Origin: Chitinophaga pinensis
Lineage (GTDB): Bacteria > Bacteroidota > Bacteroidia > Chitinophagales > Chitinophagaceae
Direction of reading: 5' to 3'
Length of the DNA: 64,000 nt
Assembly: GCA_945876095.1 (NCBI GenBank)
Contig: CAMCMP010000016.1
Coordinates: forward strand, 19,538 to 83,537
Made by a program: the position numbers and the translations under genes. This document shows positions 38,901-47,636 of the stretch, piece by piece. The notes under the pieces were generated by a model. It made no database searches, was not told the DNA's origin, and was given only the letters and a program-made list of their open reading frames with translations. Within the stretch, counting starts at the first letter, position 1. Each line of letters opens with the position of its first letter.

Positions 38901-39537
38901 GGTCACGGGAATGTACATGAGTGGACATCCTTTAGACAATTTTAAATTTGAAATGCGACACTACAATATCAGTAGATTAGCTGATTACAATGAATTTAAA
39001 ATTTCGGTAAATACAAGTCCTACTCCTGGAAGAAATTTCAGATTAGCTGGACTGGTAGTAGATGCTCAACAACGACTTACTAAAACTGGCAAAAATTTTG
39101 CAATACTGACCATTGAAGATTATTCTGGCAAAAGTGAATTTATGCTTTGGAGTGAGGATTATGTAAAATATATTCATTACTTAGAAAAAGGATTAATTGT
39201 TCTGATTGAAGGTGGATTTAAAACCAGATATAACAGTGAACAATATGAGTTTAAACTTTCTAAGATACATTTACTTGAAACAGTAAAACCAGCATTAACA
39301 AAACAAGTTATTGTAGAGGTTCAACCACAGTTTGTTAGTACCCATTTCGTAAATTTTATTGAAAACAATGTTAAGCAGTATCCAGGAAAAACTGCTCTTA
39401 AATTTAATATTGTTGATGTTCGAAATAATTATAAGGTTGGAATGTATAGCTTAGAAACAGGCTTCACAATGAATGATGATATGGCAGAGTTTTTAAATGA
39501 AAATAAGGATATAGAGGTAAATGTAATCACTTCCTAA
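35917..39537 (+). CDS. dnaE: DNA polymerase III subunit alpha
   Basis: A 1206-residue replicative polymerase. The N-terminal PHP domain starts at HLHVHTQFSLLDGAASI with its metal-site histidines; the palm carries GPGRGSAAGSVVAYC and MPDIDTDFDDEGR (catalytic aspartates near residues 418-423); further marks are FQFESVGMQKYLREL, DLIAMNALYRPGPL, YQEQVM and AYAFNKSHSTCYA-type sequence. A helix-hairpin-helix region and an OB fold (LAGLVVDAQQRLTKTGKNF) complete the chain. Length is within the usual range for bacterial DnaE. It stands alone between spacers. Confidence 0.96.
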   Translation: MDFSHLHVHTQFSLLDGAASIKNLYQKAIAEKMPALAISDHGNMFGAFEFVKEAYKHRNEDKSLKVKPIVGCEFYITTDRTRKTFSKDEKDPRNHQILLAKNEVGYKNLVKLTSLGYIEGMYSKYPRIDKQLIHKYHEGLIATTCCLGALVPQTILTKGEEEGENEFKWWLNIFQEDYYIELQRHGIPDQDKVNLVLIKFAKKYNVKIIASNDSHYVDQKDSNAHDILLCINTGEKQSTPKWSEVSDDDIQVKNKRFAFPNDQFYLKTKDEMLKVFEDIPEAIDNTNEIVSKVDLLDLKRDILLPHFVVPSNFTSQDEYLSHLTWTGAKERYKIFTPETEERINFELGVIKEMGFAGYFLIVSDFIIAGKELGVFVGPGRGSAAGSVVAYCIGITNIDPIKYNLLFERFLNPERKSMPDIDTDFDDEGRQKVIDYVVQKYGKSQVAQIITYGTMAAKSSIADVARVMDLPLAESRALSKLVPEKPGINLKRLLHAPYTIKESKDGEKSLEEKEQLLPEDIENVKKLREIYKGTDLHSTILHEAEILEGSVRNTGIHASAIIIAPKDLTDLLPVASSKESELWLTQIEGGSIEEAGVIKMDFLGLKTLSILKTALSLIKQNHDVIIDIDDIPLDDELTYKLYQQGDTNATFQFESVGMQKYLRELKPDKFADLIAMNALYRPGPLAYIPEYIDRKLGKKKVEYDLPDMEEYLKETYGITVYQEQVMLLSQKLAGFSKGDADVLRKAMGKKQIAVLDKMKVQFVNGATSKGHAKEKLEKIWTDWEAFAQYAFNKSHSTCYAFVAYQTAYLKAHYPSEYMAAVLNHAGSIDKITFFMEECKRMGLKVLGPDINESQNGFAVNQNGEIRFGFSGLKGVGENAIENIIDERTKHGNFTSAFDLAKRVNQRAANKKSLESLIYSGAFDCFKDITRSQYFYSAPGDSQGLEKILKHGSIFQNQNASVSNTLFGDLQMPDIVAPKLSLCEPWPLAQQLDFEKEVTGMYMSGHPLDNFKFEMRHYNISRLADYNEFKISVNTSPTPGRNFRLAGLVVDAQQRLTKTGKNFAILTIEDYSGKSEFMLWSEDYVKYIHYLEKGLIVLIEGGFKTRYNSEQYEFKLSKIHLLETVKPALTKQVIVEVQPQFVSTHFVNFIENNVKQYPGKTALKFNIVDVRNNYKVGMYSLETGFTMNDDMAEFLNENKDIEVNVITS

Positions 39538-39665
39538 TATTTCCCCTTCTTTTATTAGTTGACTCTTTTGGCAAAAAAAGTAATATTATAATGTCAAAAC
39601 AACATATTAACACTGGAAGTTCAATGTGTGAATATGTCAATACTTCTTTTATGGTAATTTGGATG

Positions 39666-39673
39666 TATTTTTG
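39666..39673 (+). promoter_or_regulatory. Possible -7 element of the trxA promoter
   Basis: TATTTTTG fits TAnnTTTG and would give a leader of about 28 nt for trxA. No TTG lies 19-21 nt before it, so it is a partial match. Confidence 0.4.
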
Positions 39674-39707
39674 AACTTATAAAAATAAATAAATTAAAAA
39701 TATACTT

Positions 39708-40025
39708 ATGGCACAAGAATTCACGGACGCTAATTTTAAAACTCAGGTAATAGACTCCGATAAATTATCTGTAATTGATTTTTGGGCTGAATGGTGCGGC
39801 CCTTGCCGAGCTATTGGTCCAGTTATTGAAGAATTATCAAAAGAATATGATGGTATTGTAAACGTAGGAAAGGTAAATGTAGACCACAATCCACAAATTT
39901 CGACTGATTATGGAATAACCAGTATTCCTGCAATTCTTTTTGTAAAAGGTGGACAGGTCGTAGATAAACTGGTAGGAGCTCAACCGAAGGCAAATTTTAT
40001 CAAAAAAATTGATGCATTGAAATAG
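39708..40025 (+). CDS. trxA: Thioredoxin
   Basis: A 105-residue cytosolic thioredoxin. The redox pair lies in [10 protein letters not shown] (C30, C33), and the cis-proline loop [13 protein letters not shown] follows. Length is exactly that of typical thioredoxins (105-110). It keeps protein thiols reduced and serves ribonucleotide reductase and MsrA. It is a single-gene unit with a clear terminator and a possible short leader. Confidence 0.95.
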   Translation: MAQEFTDANFKTQVIDSDKLSVIDFWAEWCGPCRAIGPVIEELSKEYDGIVNVGKVNVDHNPQISTDYGITSIPAILFVKGGQVVDKLVGAQPKANFIKKIDALK

Positions 40026-40043
40026 TAAAACTGTTACAAAGTA

Positions 40044-40074
40044 AAAACCGAAGTTATTAACTTCGGTTTTTTTT
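40044..40074 (+). terminator. Rho-independent terminator of trxA
   Basis: AACCGAAGTT (40046-40055), a three-base loop and the perfect complement (40059-40068) with flanking A and T runs, 18 nt after the trxA stop. It could also act on the minus strand for the nucleoside transporter. Confidence 0.9.
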
Positions 40075-40115
40075 ATGTCTTTTAGGTAGATCTTAGAAAA
40101 TTTATCAAATAATTT

Positions 40116-41405
40116 TTATCCCATCAAAATTCCAGCAATGGAGGCTGAAAGATAAGAAGCCAAAGTTCCACATAATAATGCTCTCATTCCTAATTTAGCT
40201 AGATCGGCCCTTCTTTCTGGAACTAAGGCACCAATACCACCAATTTGCATCCCTACCGAGCTAAAATTTGCAAAACCACAAATAGCAAAACTTACAATCA
40301 TTAAAGATTTGTCTGAAATTAAACTTTGATATCCTTTTACCAAAATACCCGAAGAATTTGGTACCATTGTTTGAGTTAAATCACTAAAAGCAACGAATTC
40401 ATTAATAGTTAATTTTTTACCCAGCATGGTGGCTACACTTGAAACATCAGCAGTGGGTACACCCATCGCCCATGCCATAGGTGAAAATAGTTTACCAAAT
40501 ATCCAATCTAAGGTTAATATAATATCTAGATGAAAAAACAATCCTAATTTAATCAATAGAAAATTTACTAAAGCAATAAGTCCTAAAAAACCAATAAGCA
40601 TAGCTATTACATTGATAGAAATTTTCATCCCATCCCCTGCCCCATGTGAAATTGCATCAATTACATTGGTATAGGGAGATTTTACTTCTAATTTTACTTT
40701 ACCCATCGTTTCGCTTTCTTCAGTTTCTGGCCATACAATTTTTGAAATTACAAGTGCTGCAGGTGCTGCCATTAAACTGGCTGCAAGTAAATATTCTGCC
40801 TTTGCTCCAAAGCTTACATAAACTACTAATATTCCTCCTGCAATGCAAGCAAGACTTCCACTCATACTGGCAAGTAACTCACTCATCGTCATTCCCTTTA
40901 AATATGGTCTGATCATTACTTGTGCTTCTACTTGTCCCACAAATGCACTGGCTACATTACTTAAAGCTTCGGCACCACTCACTCTCATTACCCAATTCAT
41001 TGCTTTTGCTACTAGGGATACAATTCTTTGCATCAATCCAAAGTGATAAAAAATAGCCACTAATACACATACCAAAATGATGGTAGCTAAAACACTAAAA
41101 CCAAAAACAAAAACACCAGGGGTTCTATAGGGAACAGAGCCACCTGCCATGTTATCCGCCATTAATCCACCATAAACAAATCCTGCCCCTTCTTTAGCAA
41201 ATGCCTCTAAATGGGTAATTATACTGCCAATTTTTTGAAAAAATAATTTAACAAAAGATACTTTTAATATTAGTAGGGCAATTGCAATTTGTAATAAAAT
41301 GCCACTAATAACTAATTTGTAATTGATCCTTTTTTTATTATTTGAAAACAACCAAGCAATCCCTAAAATCAATACTATTCCAATTAATCCCTGAAATCTT
41401 TGCAT
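40116..41405 (-). CDS. Concentrative nucleoside transporter (NupC family)
   Basis: A 429-residue inner-membrane protein with about 10 spans, in the CNT family that imports nucleosides with H+ or Na+. Landmarks are FQGLIGIVLILGIAWLFS at the start, GFVFGFSVLATIIL-type sequence (GVFVFGFSVLATIILV), GQVEAQVMIRPYL with the substrate-site glutamate, and GFANFSSVGMQIGGIGAL, the signature near the C-terminus. Length matches NupC-like carriers (about 400-430). It is transcribed alone, with purine salvage as its likely role; nothing in the sequence tells which nucleosides. Confidence 0.9.
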   Translation of the reverse strand: MQRFQGLIGIVLILGIAWLFSNNKKRINYKLVISGILLQIAIALLILKVSFVKLFFQKIGSIITHLEAFAKEGAGFVYGGLMADNMAGGSVPYRTPGVFVFGFSVLATIILVCVLVAIFYHFGLMQRIVSLVAKAMNWVMRVSGAEALSNVASAFVGQVEAQVMIRPYLKGMTMSELLASMSGSLACIAGGILVVYVSFGAKAEYLLAASLMAAPAALVISKIVWPETEESETMGKVKLEVKSPYTNVIDAISHGAGDGMKISINVIAMLIGFLGLIALVNFLLIKLGLFFHLDIILTLDWIFGKLFSPMAWAMGVPTADVSSVATMLGKKLTINEFVAFSDLTQTMVPNSSGILVKGYQSLISDKSLMIVSFAICGFANFSSVGMQIGGIGALVPERRADLAKLGMRALLCGTLASYLSASIAGILMG

Positions 41406-41559
41406 AGAATTATTTATTAAATTGAAAGTTATACAATTATTAAATGAAAGTCTTCATTTTACATTATAAACAAATGCACTTTTTTTATTTTATTTTAAAA
41501 AAAAATCCAATTTCTTTTAAATATATAAATTATTTTATTTATGTATTAATTGAAATTAA

Positions 41560-41591
41560 TTGAAATTAAAACCAAAGCTGCTGTAACTTTG
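41560..41591 (+). promoter_or_regulatory. Bacteroidota-type promoter of mqnE
   Basis: TTG (41560-41562), a 21-nt gap, then TAACTTTG (41584-41591). The leader before the ATG at 41606 would be only about 9 nt. The -33 element sits in a short tandem repeat (AATTGAAATT twice). Confidence 0.6.
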
Positions 41592-41605
41592 CGTAAATAA
41601 TTTTG

Positions 41606-42775
41606 ATGAATCATTCTATAGATACTTTAATTAATTATACAGCTGATATTACTCTTAAAAAAATTGCTGAAAAGGTAAAACTTAAACAAAGAATTACCGA
41701 TCAAGAAGGTTTGCATTTATTTGAAAAAGCTAGTCTATCTTTTGTAGGGTTTTTGGCAAATTATATTAGGGAGATAAAGCATGGAGATATTACTTATTTC
41801 AACAGAAATTTTCACATCGAGCCTACCAATGTTTGTGTATTTAGTTGCAAATTTTGTTCTTATTCTAAACTGTATGCGAATAAAGAGGAAGGTTGGGAAT
41901 TGAGTATTGATCAAATGATTGACATTGTTAAATCATATGATGGTAAACCGATTACTGAAGTTCATATTGTAGGAGGTGTACATCCAAAAATGAATATGGA
42001 TTATTTTATAGAGCTAATGCAAAGGATTAAGGCTCATCGTCCCTCACTTCATGTAAAAGCTTTCACTGCAGTTGAATTAGACTATATGTTTCGAAAAGCA
42101 AAGCTTACCGCAGAGCAGGGAATGGCTAAACTGCATGAGGCTGGATTGGATAGTTTACCAGGTGGAGGTGCTGAAATTTTTGCTCCAGAAATCAGAGAGC
42201 AAATAGCACCCGATAAGGTAGATGCAATTGGGTGGTTAAGAATTCATGAAATTGCTCATAATCTGGGAATGCATTCCAATGCAACTATGTTGTATGGAAA
42301 TATAGAAAAATATGAACACCGGATTGACCATATGAGTAGGTTAAGAAATTTACAAGATAAAACAGGTGGTTTCAATACTTTTATCCCTCTGAAATTTCGA
42401 AATCATGACAATGAAATGAGTAATGTATCAGAATCTACGATTACAGAAGATATGCGTGTATATGCTATCGCTAGAATATACTTAGATAATTTTGCTCATC
42501 TAAAAGCATATTGGCCAATGTTGGGACGACAAAACGCACAACTTAGTTTATCATTTGGTGTAAATGATATTGATGGAACGATCGATGATTCTACAAAAAT
42601 CTATAGTATGGCAGGAAGTGAAGAGCAAAATCCTGCTATGAGTACAGAAGAATTAGTAACGCTAATTAAACAAGTAAGAAGAAAACCGATAGAACGTGAT
42701 ACTTTATATAATGTAGTAACAGATTATAGTACTATTGACTTTTCTAATCTTCCATTAGAAGAAAAATTGAATTAA
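41606..42775 (+). CDS. mqnE: Aminofutalosine synthase (radical SAM, menaquinone biosynthesis)
   Basis: A 389-residue radical SAM enzyme that joins 3-[(1-carboxyvinyl)oxy]benzoate to the adenosyl radical, giving aminofutalosine. The iron-sulfur motif is C77-VFS-C81-KF-C84, and EVHIVGGVHPKMNMDYF, LDSLPGGGAEIF, HSNATMLYGNIE and TFIPLKFRNHDNEM are hallmarks that separate it from the related MqnC. The ATG at 41606 was preferred over a TTG one codon upstream. The reductase gene ypdA begins 8 nt downstream. With mqnA at 14.3-15.0 kb, two enzymes of the futalosine pathway are in this window. Confidence 0.95.
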   Translation: MNHSIDTLINYTADITLKKIAEKVKLKQRITDQEGLHLFEKASLSFVGFLANYIREIKHGDITYFNRNFHIEPTNVCVFSCKFCSYSKLYANKEEGWELSIDQMIDIVKSYDGKPITEVHIVGGVHPKMNMDYFIELMQRIKAHRPSLHVKAFTAVELDYMFRKAKLTAEQGMAKLHEAGLDSLPGGGAEIFAPEIREQIAPDKVDAIGWLRIHEIAHNLGMHSNATMLYGNIEKYEHRIDHMSRLRNLQDKTGGFNTFIPLKFRNHDNEMSNVSESTITEDMRVYAIARIYLDNFAHLKAYWPMLGRQNAQLSLSFGVNDIDGTIDDSTKIYSMAGSEEQNPAMSTEELVTLIKQVRRKPIERDTLYNVVTDYSTIDFSNLPLEEKLN

Positions 42776-42783
42776 AATATACT

Positions 42784-43748
42784 ATGGATAATTTGCTAGA
42801 TGTACTCATTATTGGTGGAGGACCGATCGGTTTATCTTGTGGATTAGCGGCTCAGCAAAAAGGTTTACGTTATTTAATAATTGAGAAAGGATCTCTTGTA
42901 GATTCACTTTACCACTACCCTGTTAATATGACATTTTTTTCTACTTCAGAAAAACTTGAAATTGGTGCTGTGCCATTTGTAAGTAATAATAATAAACCTA
43001 CCCGTAACGAAGCCTTAGAATATTATAGAAGAGTAGCCGTTTCTGCAAACCTTTCTATTAATTTGTATGAAGAAGTTACTGATATCAAAAAAAAAAAGGT
43101 GAATTCGTAATTAACACTTCAAAAAACCAATATTTTTCATCCAATATAATCATCGCTACAGGTTTTTACGGTCGACCATTTATGTTAAATGTACCAGGAG
43201 AAAATCTGCCTAATGTAACCCATTATTATAACGATCCTCATGTTTATGCTTTTCAAAAAGTATTGGTGGTGGGTGCTAATAACTCAGCTGTAGATGCTGC
43301 GTTGGAAACTTACAGAAAAGGAGCTAAAGTTACCATGGTCATTAGAGATGAACAAGTTGGTGAAAGAGTAAAGTATTGGGTTAGACCAGATATCATTAAT
43401 CGTATTAAAGAAGGTTCTATAAAAATTTATTATAACTCTACTATTTCATCAATACGTGAAAATGAAGTTGATTTAATTACAGCAGATGGTTTAATTACAA
43501 TTGAAAATGATTGGGTAATTGCTATGACAGGTTACCAACCTGATCTTTCATTTTTACAAAAAATTGGAATTAAATTATCGGAAGACGAAATAAAAAAACC
43601 TGAGTACAATGAAAATACTCATGAAACTAATGTGAAGGGGGTATTCTTAGCAGGGGTAATTTGTGGAGGTATGAATACCCATAGTCTTTTTATAGAAAAT
43701 TCTCGTGATCATGCAAATAAAATAATTGATCACATCGTAAAAAGATAG
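42784..43748 (+). pseudogene. ypdA: YpdA-type FAD/NAD(P) reductase, frameshifted in an A11 tract
   Basis: Two frames together code for one YpdA-like flavoprotein (bacillithiol-disulfide reductase type). The first (to 43110) has the FAD motif VLIIGGGPIGLSCGLAA; after the A tract at 43087-43097 the protein continues in another frame with GEFVINTS, IIIATGFYGRP, VLVVGANNSAVDAALE (NAD(P) motif) and ends with GVFLAGVICGGMNTHS, the C-terminal FAD region. With 12 instead of 11 A the joined product is 321 residues, the normal family length. Causes may be a sequencing error in the homopolymer, a true mutation, or transcriptional slippage that restores the frame. No other damage is seen. It follows mqnE by 8 nt. 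Confidence 0.85.
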
Positions 43749-43810
43749 ATTTCAATTACCTCAATTACTCAATTTTTAATCCCTTCCTTGAATAGTTTAT
43801 TATAGTCTGA

Positions 43811-46327
43811 TTAAAACAATTCGGTTTGAGGACTATCCGTTTCCTCTTTTTTCTCCCACTCCATCTCTACACTTTTTGAAAAATCTGTAAGCTTCGCTCC
43901 TACAGCCTTCCAACCCATTATTTCTACCATATTGGTCACTTTAAATTTTGCAGATCTTACTAATTGACCTCGTCCAGTATTTACAATTAATAATGGATCC
44001 AGATCAGTAGTAACCATCTCTAATCGATTGTCTTTTCCTTCTTTTATAAAAAAGAATTTTGTGTGCAAAGTGGTTGTTTCAATTTTGAATCTTTTAATAT
44101 TGAACTGTAACTTTTCATTATCAAGATAAACTGCTGTTACAACCTTTTCTGGTCTAAATTTTTCAATCATTATTACTTTTTCTACATCAAATCGCTGAGT
44201 AAGTTCTTGATCGGTAATTTCATAGTTGCCATCATTATAGACCACTAACAGCCTATCTTCTGCATCAAACTTTCCTAAGTATTCTCCTTTTTCCTCTGTA
44301 TTTAATCGACCGAATTTATTATCAAACCATAATTTTTTTGCATCCAATGTAGACTTACCTGCATCTTTAAATTTAACTGATTTAATGGGGTATTTGGTAA
44401 CTTGATTACCAATACTTCCCCTATTCTTTATTTCTAATTCTTCAAAGTAAAATTCAAGCTCTTTTTTCTTTGCACTACAATTTGGACTAAGTATAATTTT
44501 AACAACCTCGGCCTCTCCATTAGCGTTAGCTGAAAAATAATGAACCTTACTTTTTTCAGCACCTTTTGTAAGATCGTATTCTTTGTCTCTAGTAATACCA
44601 GTTACGTTGAAGCGTTTTGCAAAACTAACACCAGTTTTACCATCAACATAAATCATATTATAAGTAGAACGTTCATCATTCTTTTGAAAAACGGCCACAT
44701 GTAAAATATCTTTTCCAATAAATGCCTTTTCTGAAACTCTAATCACTTTCATTATTCCTTCCTTGGTAAAAGCAATTATATCATCCAAGTCAGAGACCTC
44801 AGCAATCAATTCATCTTTTTTCAATCCTGTGCCAATGAATCCATCTGAAAAATTTGCATATACTTTTATATTAGCAATAGCAACAGATTTTGCTTGAATA
44901 GTGTCAAACAATTTTATTTCAGTTTTTCTTTCTCTTCCTTTACCGTATTTTTTTAATAAATTTTCATAATAGGCAACCGCAAAATCTGTTAAATGTTCAA
45001 GATCATTTTTTACTTGTTTGATATCAGATTCTAGTCCTTTAATTTGTTCATTAAGTTCGTCTATGTCCAAGCGATAAATTCTTCTAACAGGTTTTTCTGT
45101 TAGTTTAATAATATCTTCTTTTGTTATTTCTCTACGCAATTGACTTTTGAAAGGGGTAAAAGCTTTATCAATAGCCAAGAGCACTTTATCCCAAGATTCA
45201 TGCTTTTTTTCTAATTCTTTATATATCTGTTCTTCGAAAAATATTTTTTCAAGTGATGTGTAATGCCATTTCTCTTGAAGTTCTGATAATTTAATTTCCA
45301 ATTCTCTTCTAAGTAATTCCTTCGTATTATCAGTAGCTGTTCTTAACAATTCTTGAACTCCCAAAAATTGTGGTTTGTCATTTACAATAACACAGGAATT
45401 TGGAGAAATACTTATTTCACAATCAGTAAATGCATATAATGCATCTATGGTTATATCTGGAGAAATACCTACCGCTAATTCTATGATAATCTCAACTGCC
45501 GAAGCGGTATGGTCGAGTACCTTTTTAATTTTTATTTTACCCTGATCATTTGCCTTTACTATACTTTCCATCAATTGGGTGGTAGTAACACCAAATGGTA
45601 CACTTTTTATAACCAATGTTTTTTTATCAAGCTCTTCAATAATAGCTCTCACTCGAATTTTACCACCTCTTTTACCATCGTTGTAATTCGTTGCATCCAT
45701 AGTGCCACCTGTCAAAAAATCAGGTAGTAGCTCAAATTTTTTACCTTTTAATATTTTAATAGAAGCTTCAATTAGTTCACAAAAATTATGGGGTAATATT
45801 TTTGTGGCTAAGCCTACTGCAATCCCTTCAGCTCCCTGGGCTAGTAGTAAAGGAAATTTCATTGGTAAGGTTACAGGTTCATTCTTACGGCCATCATAAC
45901 TAACTGTCCAATCAGTTGTTTTTGAATTGAAGGCTACTTCTAAAGCAAATTTGCTAAGTCTAGCTTCGATATACCTTGGTGCAGCCGCATCGTCTCCTGT
46001 TCGAACGTCTCCCCAGTTACCTTGTGTCTCAATCAATAAATCCTTTTGCCCAAGATTAACTAAGGCATCACCAATACTAGCATCACCATGTGGATGATAT
46101 TGCATTGATTGGCCGATGATATTGGCAACTTTATTAAAGCGCCCATCATCCATTTCCTTCATGGCATGAAGAATTCTACGCTGTACAGGCTTCAATCCAT
46201 CTTCTAATGCTGGAACTGCCCTTTCCAAAATTACATAACTGGCATAATCTAAAAACCATGTCTTGTATTGACCACCAATGCCACTGTCAGTGTGAATATA
46301 ATCTTCTTTATTTTTACTTGTTGCCAT
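43811..46327 (-). CDS. parC: DNA topoisomerase IV subunit A
   Basis: An 838-residue type IIA topoisomerase breakage-reunion subunit. The winged-helix region DGLKPVQRRILHAMKEM and HPHGDASIGDALVNLGQ lead to the catalytic tyrosine Y119 in APRYIEARLSKF. A long coiled-coil tower and a C-terminal beta domain follow. The form is that of Bacteroidota ParC-like subunits rather than GyrA, for which a GyrA box would be expected; I see none. The partner parE is on the same strand at 48.4-50.3 kb with three genes between. Confidence 0.88.
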   Translation of the reverse strand: MATSKNKEDYIHTDSGIGGQYKTWFLDYASYVILERAVPALEDGLKPVQRRILHAMKEMDDGRFNKVANIIGQSMQYHPHGDASIGDALVNLGQKDLLIETQGNWGDVRTGDDAAAPRYIEARLSKFALEVAFNSKTTDWTVSYDGRKNEPVTLPMKFPLLLAQGAEGIAVGLATKILPHNFCELIEASIKILKGKKFELLPDFLTGGTMDATNYNDGKRGGKIRVRAIIEELDKKTLVIKSVPFGVTTTQLMESIVKANDQGKIKIKKVLDHTASAVEIIIELAVGISPDITIDALYAFTDCEISISPNSCVIVNDKPQFLGVQELLRTATDNTKELLRRELEIKLSELQEKWHYTSLEKIFFEEQIYKELEKKHESWDKVLLAIDKAFTPFKSQLRREITKEDIIKLTEKPVRRIYRLDIDELNEQIKGLESDIKQVKNDLEHLTDFAVAYYENLLKKYGKGRERKTEIKLFDTIQAKSVAIANIKVYANFSDGFIGTGLKKDELIAEVSDLDDIIAFTKEGIMKVIRVSEKAFIGKDILHVAVFQKNDERSTYNMIYVDGKTGVSFAKRFNVTGITRDKEYDLTKGAEKSKVHYFSANANGEAEVVKIILSPNCSAKKKELEFYFEELEIKNRGSIGNQVTKYPIKSVKFKDAGKSTLDAKKLWFDNKFGRLNTEEKGEYLGKFDAEDRLLVVYNDGNYEITDQELTQRFDVEKVIMIEKFRPEKVVTAVYLDNEKLQFNIKRFKIETTTLHTKFFFIKEGKDNRLEMVTTDLDPLLIVNTGRGQLVRSAKFKVTNMVEIMGWKAVGAKLTDFSKSVEMEWEKKEETDSPQTELF

Positions 46328-46419
46328 AATTGATTTAACTCGTTTTAACTTTAAATAGTTTCTAACTATTTAACTGTAAATTTTATTTGAAGTTTTTTTC
46401 TATAAATCCTTTATTTATT

Positions 46420-46806
46420 TTAAATTTCATAAAACTCTAAAGGCTGGTTATTTGGATCTTTAAAAAAACAAAACTTTTTATTTGTAATCTCATCTATTCT
46501 GATAGCTTCTACATCGATAGATTTAAAAATTAATTCTTCTCTTGCTTTTTCAATATTGGTTACACCAAAAGCTAAATGTCTTAAACCTTTTTGTTCCGGA
46601 AAAGATGCTCTTGGCTTAGTTTCTGGAAATGAAAAAAGCTCAATTTGATAAACACCATTAATTGAAAGATCTAACTTAAAAGAATTCCTTTCTTTTCGGA
46701 AAGTTTCTTTTATCACTTCAAAACCTAATATCTCTGTATAAAATAATTTACTTTGTTCATAATTATCGGTAAGTATTGCTACATGATGAATTGACTTGAT
46801 ATCCAT
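46420..46806 (-). CDS. VOC-family protein (glyoxalase I-like, YaeR/SMU1112c type)
   Basis: A 128-residue vicinal oxygen chelate protein of two beta-alpha-beta-beta-beta modules. Possible metal ligands are the histidine in IHHVAILTDNY, the glutamate in YQIELFSF, the histidine in LRHLAFGV and the glutamate in PLEFYEI. Members are annotated as lactoylglutathione lyase-like, but the true substrate of this branch is not known. It is the last gene of a parE-led operon, 8 nt after the DUF1835 gene. Confidence 0.82.
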   Translation of the reverse strand: MDIKSIHHVAILTDNYEQSKLFYTEILGFEVIKETFRKERNSFKLDLSINGVYQIELFSFPETKPRASFPEQKGLRHLAFGVTNIEKAREELIFKSIDVEAIRIDEITNKKFCFFKDPNNQPLEFYEI

Positions 46807-46814
46807 AGTAGCTA

Positions 46815-47621
46815 TTATTTTGTCTTTAATTCAAAATCTTTCATATTAGTAACTTTACCTTGTACATCTACCATATTCTGGGCAATCATCACTTTAAGTC
46901 GCCAAAGTAGATAGGCATCTCCAGTGGTATTTTTAGCCTTACTGATGAATTGATGTATAATTTTTGAAGCCTTTTGCCAGTCAGACGATATAAATTTTTT
47001 AAGTTCAGCATCATAAAAATCATACTCCTGCTGTATTAATTTTTTCCCTCCTTCCAGTAATCTAACTCCTTTATTTTCTTCACTAAGTTTTGTCCATTCA
47101 TCAGGATCTACTTCAAATTCACTCGGTGTAATTTCCCTCGCTAATTTTTTTGCTTTTAAAAACTCTTTTGCAGGAATTTCAAATATCCAGTTAGGGTAAA
47201 ATATATTTCCCTTTTCATTGATAAATGGCAGATTGTTTAAGTAAAGAATAAATACTCTACTCTGAAATTCTTTCATATAATTAAGTAACCAATAATAACC
47301 ACATACATCGTGCTTATTCTGTGCTGCCCATATCCAAATTAACTCTTCAGGATCCCTTCGCATTGTCCCTACTAATTGAGCTGCAGTTTGATAATCATTG
47401 GTTTCAGGATCATTATTTTTAGATTCAAAGTCGCCACCAGATAAAACCTCGCTCCACCAATTACTACGAGCCTCTATTCCATCTCCTAAATAAATATTGT
47501 ATAATGGACCAACCGCATAATCATCTTTGATGCAAACTATATCACCAAGTAGGGTTTCATCTAATTCGATTGCTTGTTGTAAAACATTTACATCAGATTC
47601 ATTAAAAACTATGTGTATCAT
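46815..47621 (-). CDS. DUF1835 domain-containing protein
   Basis: A 268-residue cytosolic protein. The N-terminus IHIVFNESDVNVLQQAIEL, then LGDIVCIKDDYAVGPL and RSNWWSEVL are the DUF1835 pattern; the C-terminal part may be a DUF3658-like helical region. No catalytic function is known for this family. It lies between a methyltransferase and a VOC protein with gaps of 15 and 8 nt, in the same run as parE. Confidence 0.75.
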   Translation of the reverse strand: MIHIVFNESDVNVLQQAIELDETLLGDIVCIKDDYAVGPLYNIYLGDGIEARSNWWSEVLSGGDFESKNNDPETNDYQTAAQLVGTMRRDPEELIWIWAAQNKHDVCGYYWLLNYMKEFQSRVFILYLNNLPFINEKGNIFYPNWIFEIPAKEFLKAKKLAREITPSEFEVDPDEWTKLSEENKGVRLLEGGKKLIQQEYDFYDAELKKFISSDWQKASKIIHQFISKAKNTTGDAYLLWRLKVMIAQNMVDVQGKVTNMKDFELKTK

Positions 47622-47636
47622 TTATTTAAGGTTAAT

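Noticed and set aside
43811..46327. Calling this gene gyrA
   Set aside because: No GyrA box is seen and the matching ParE-type subunit lies nearby, so parC is the better call.
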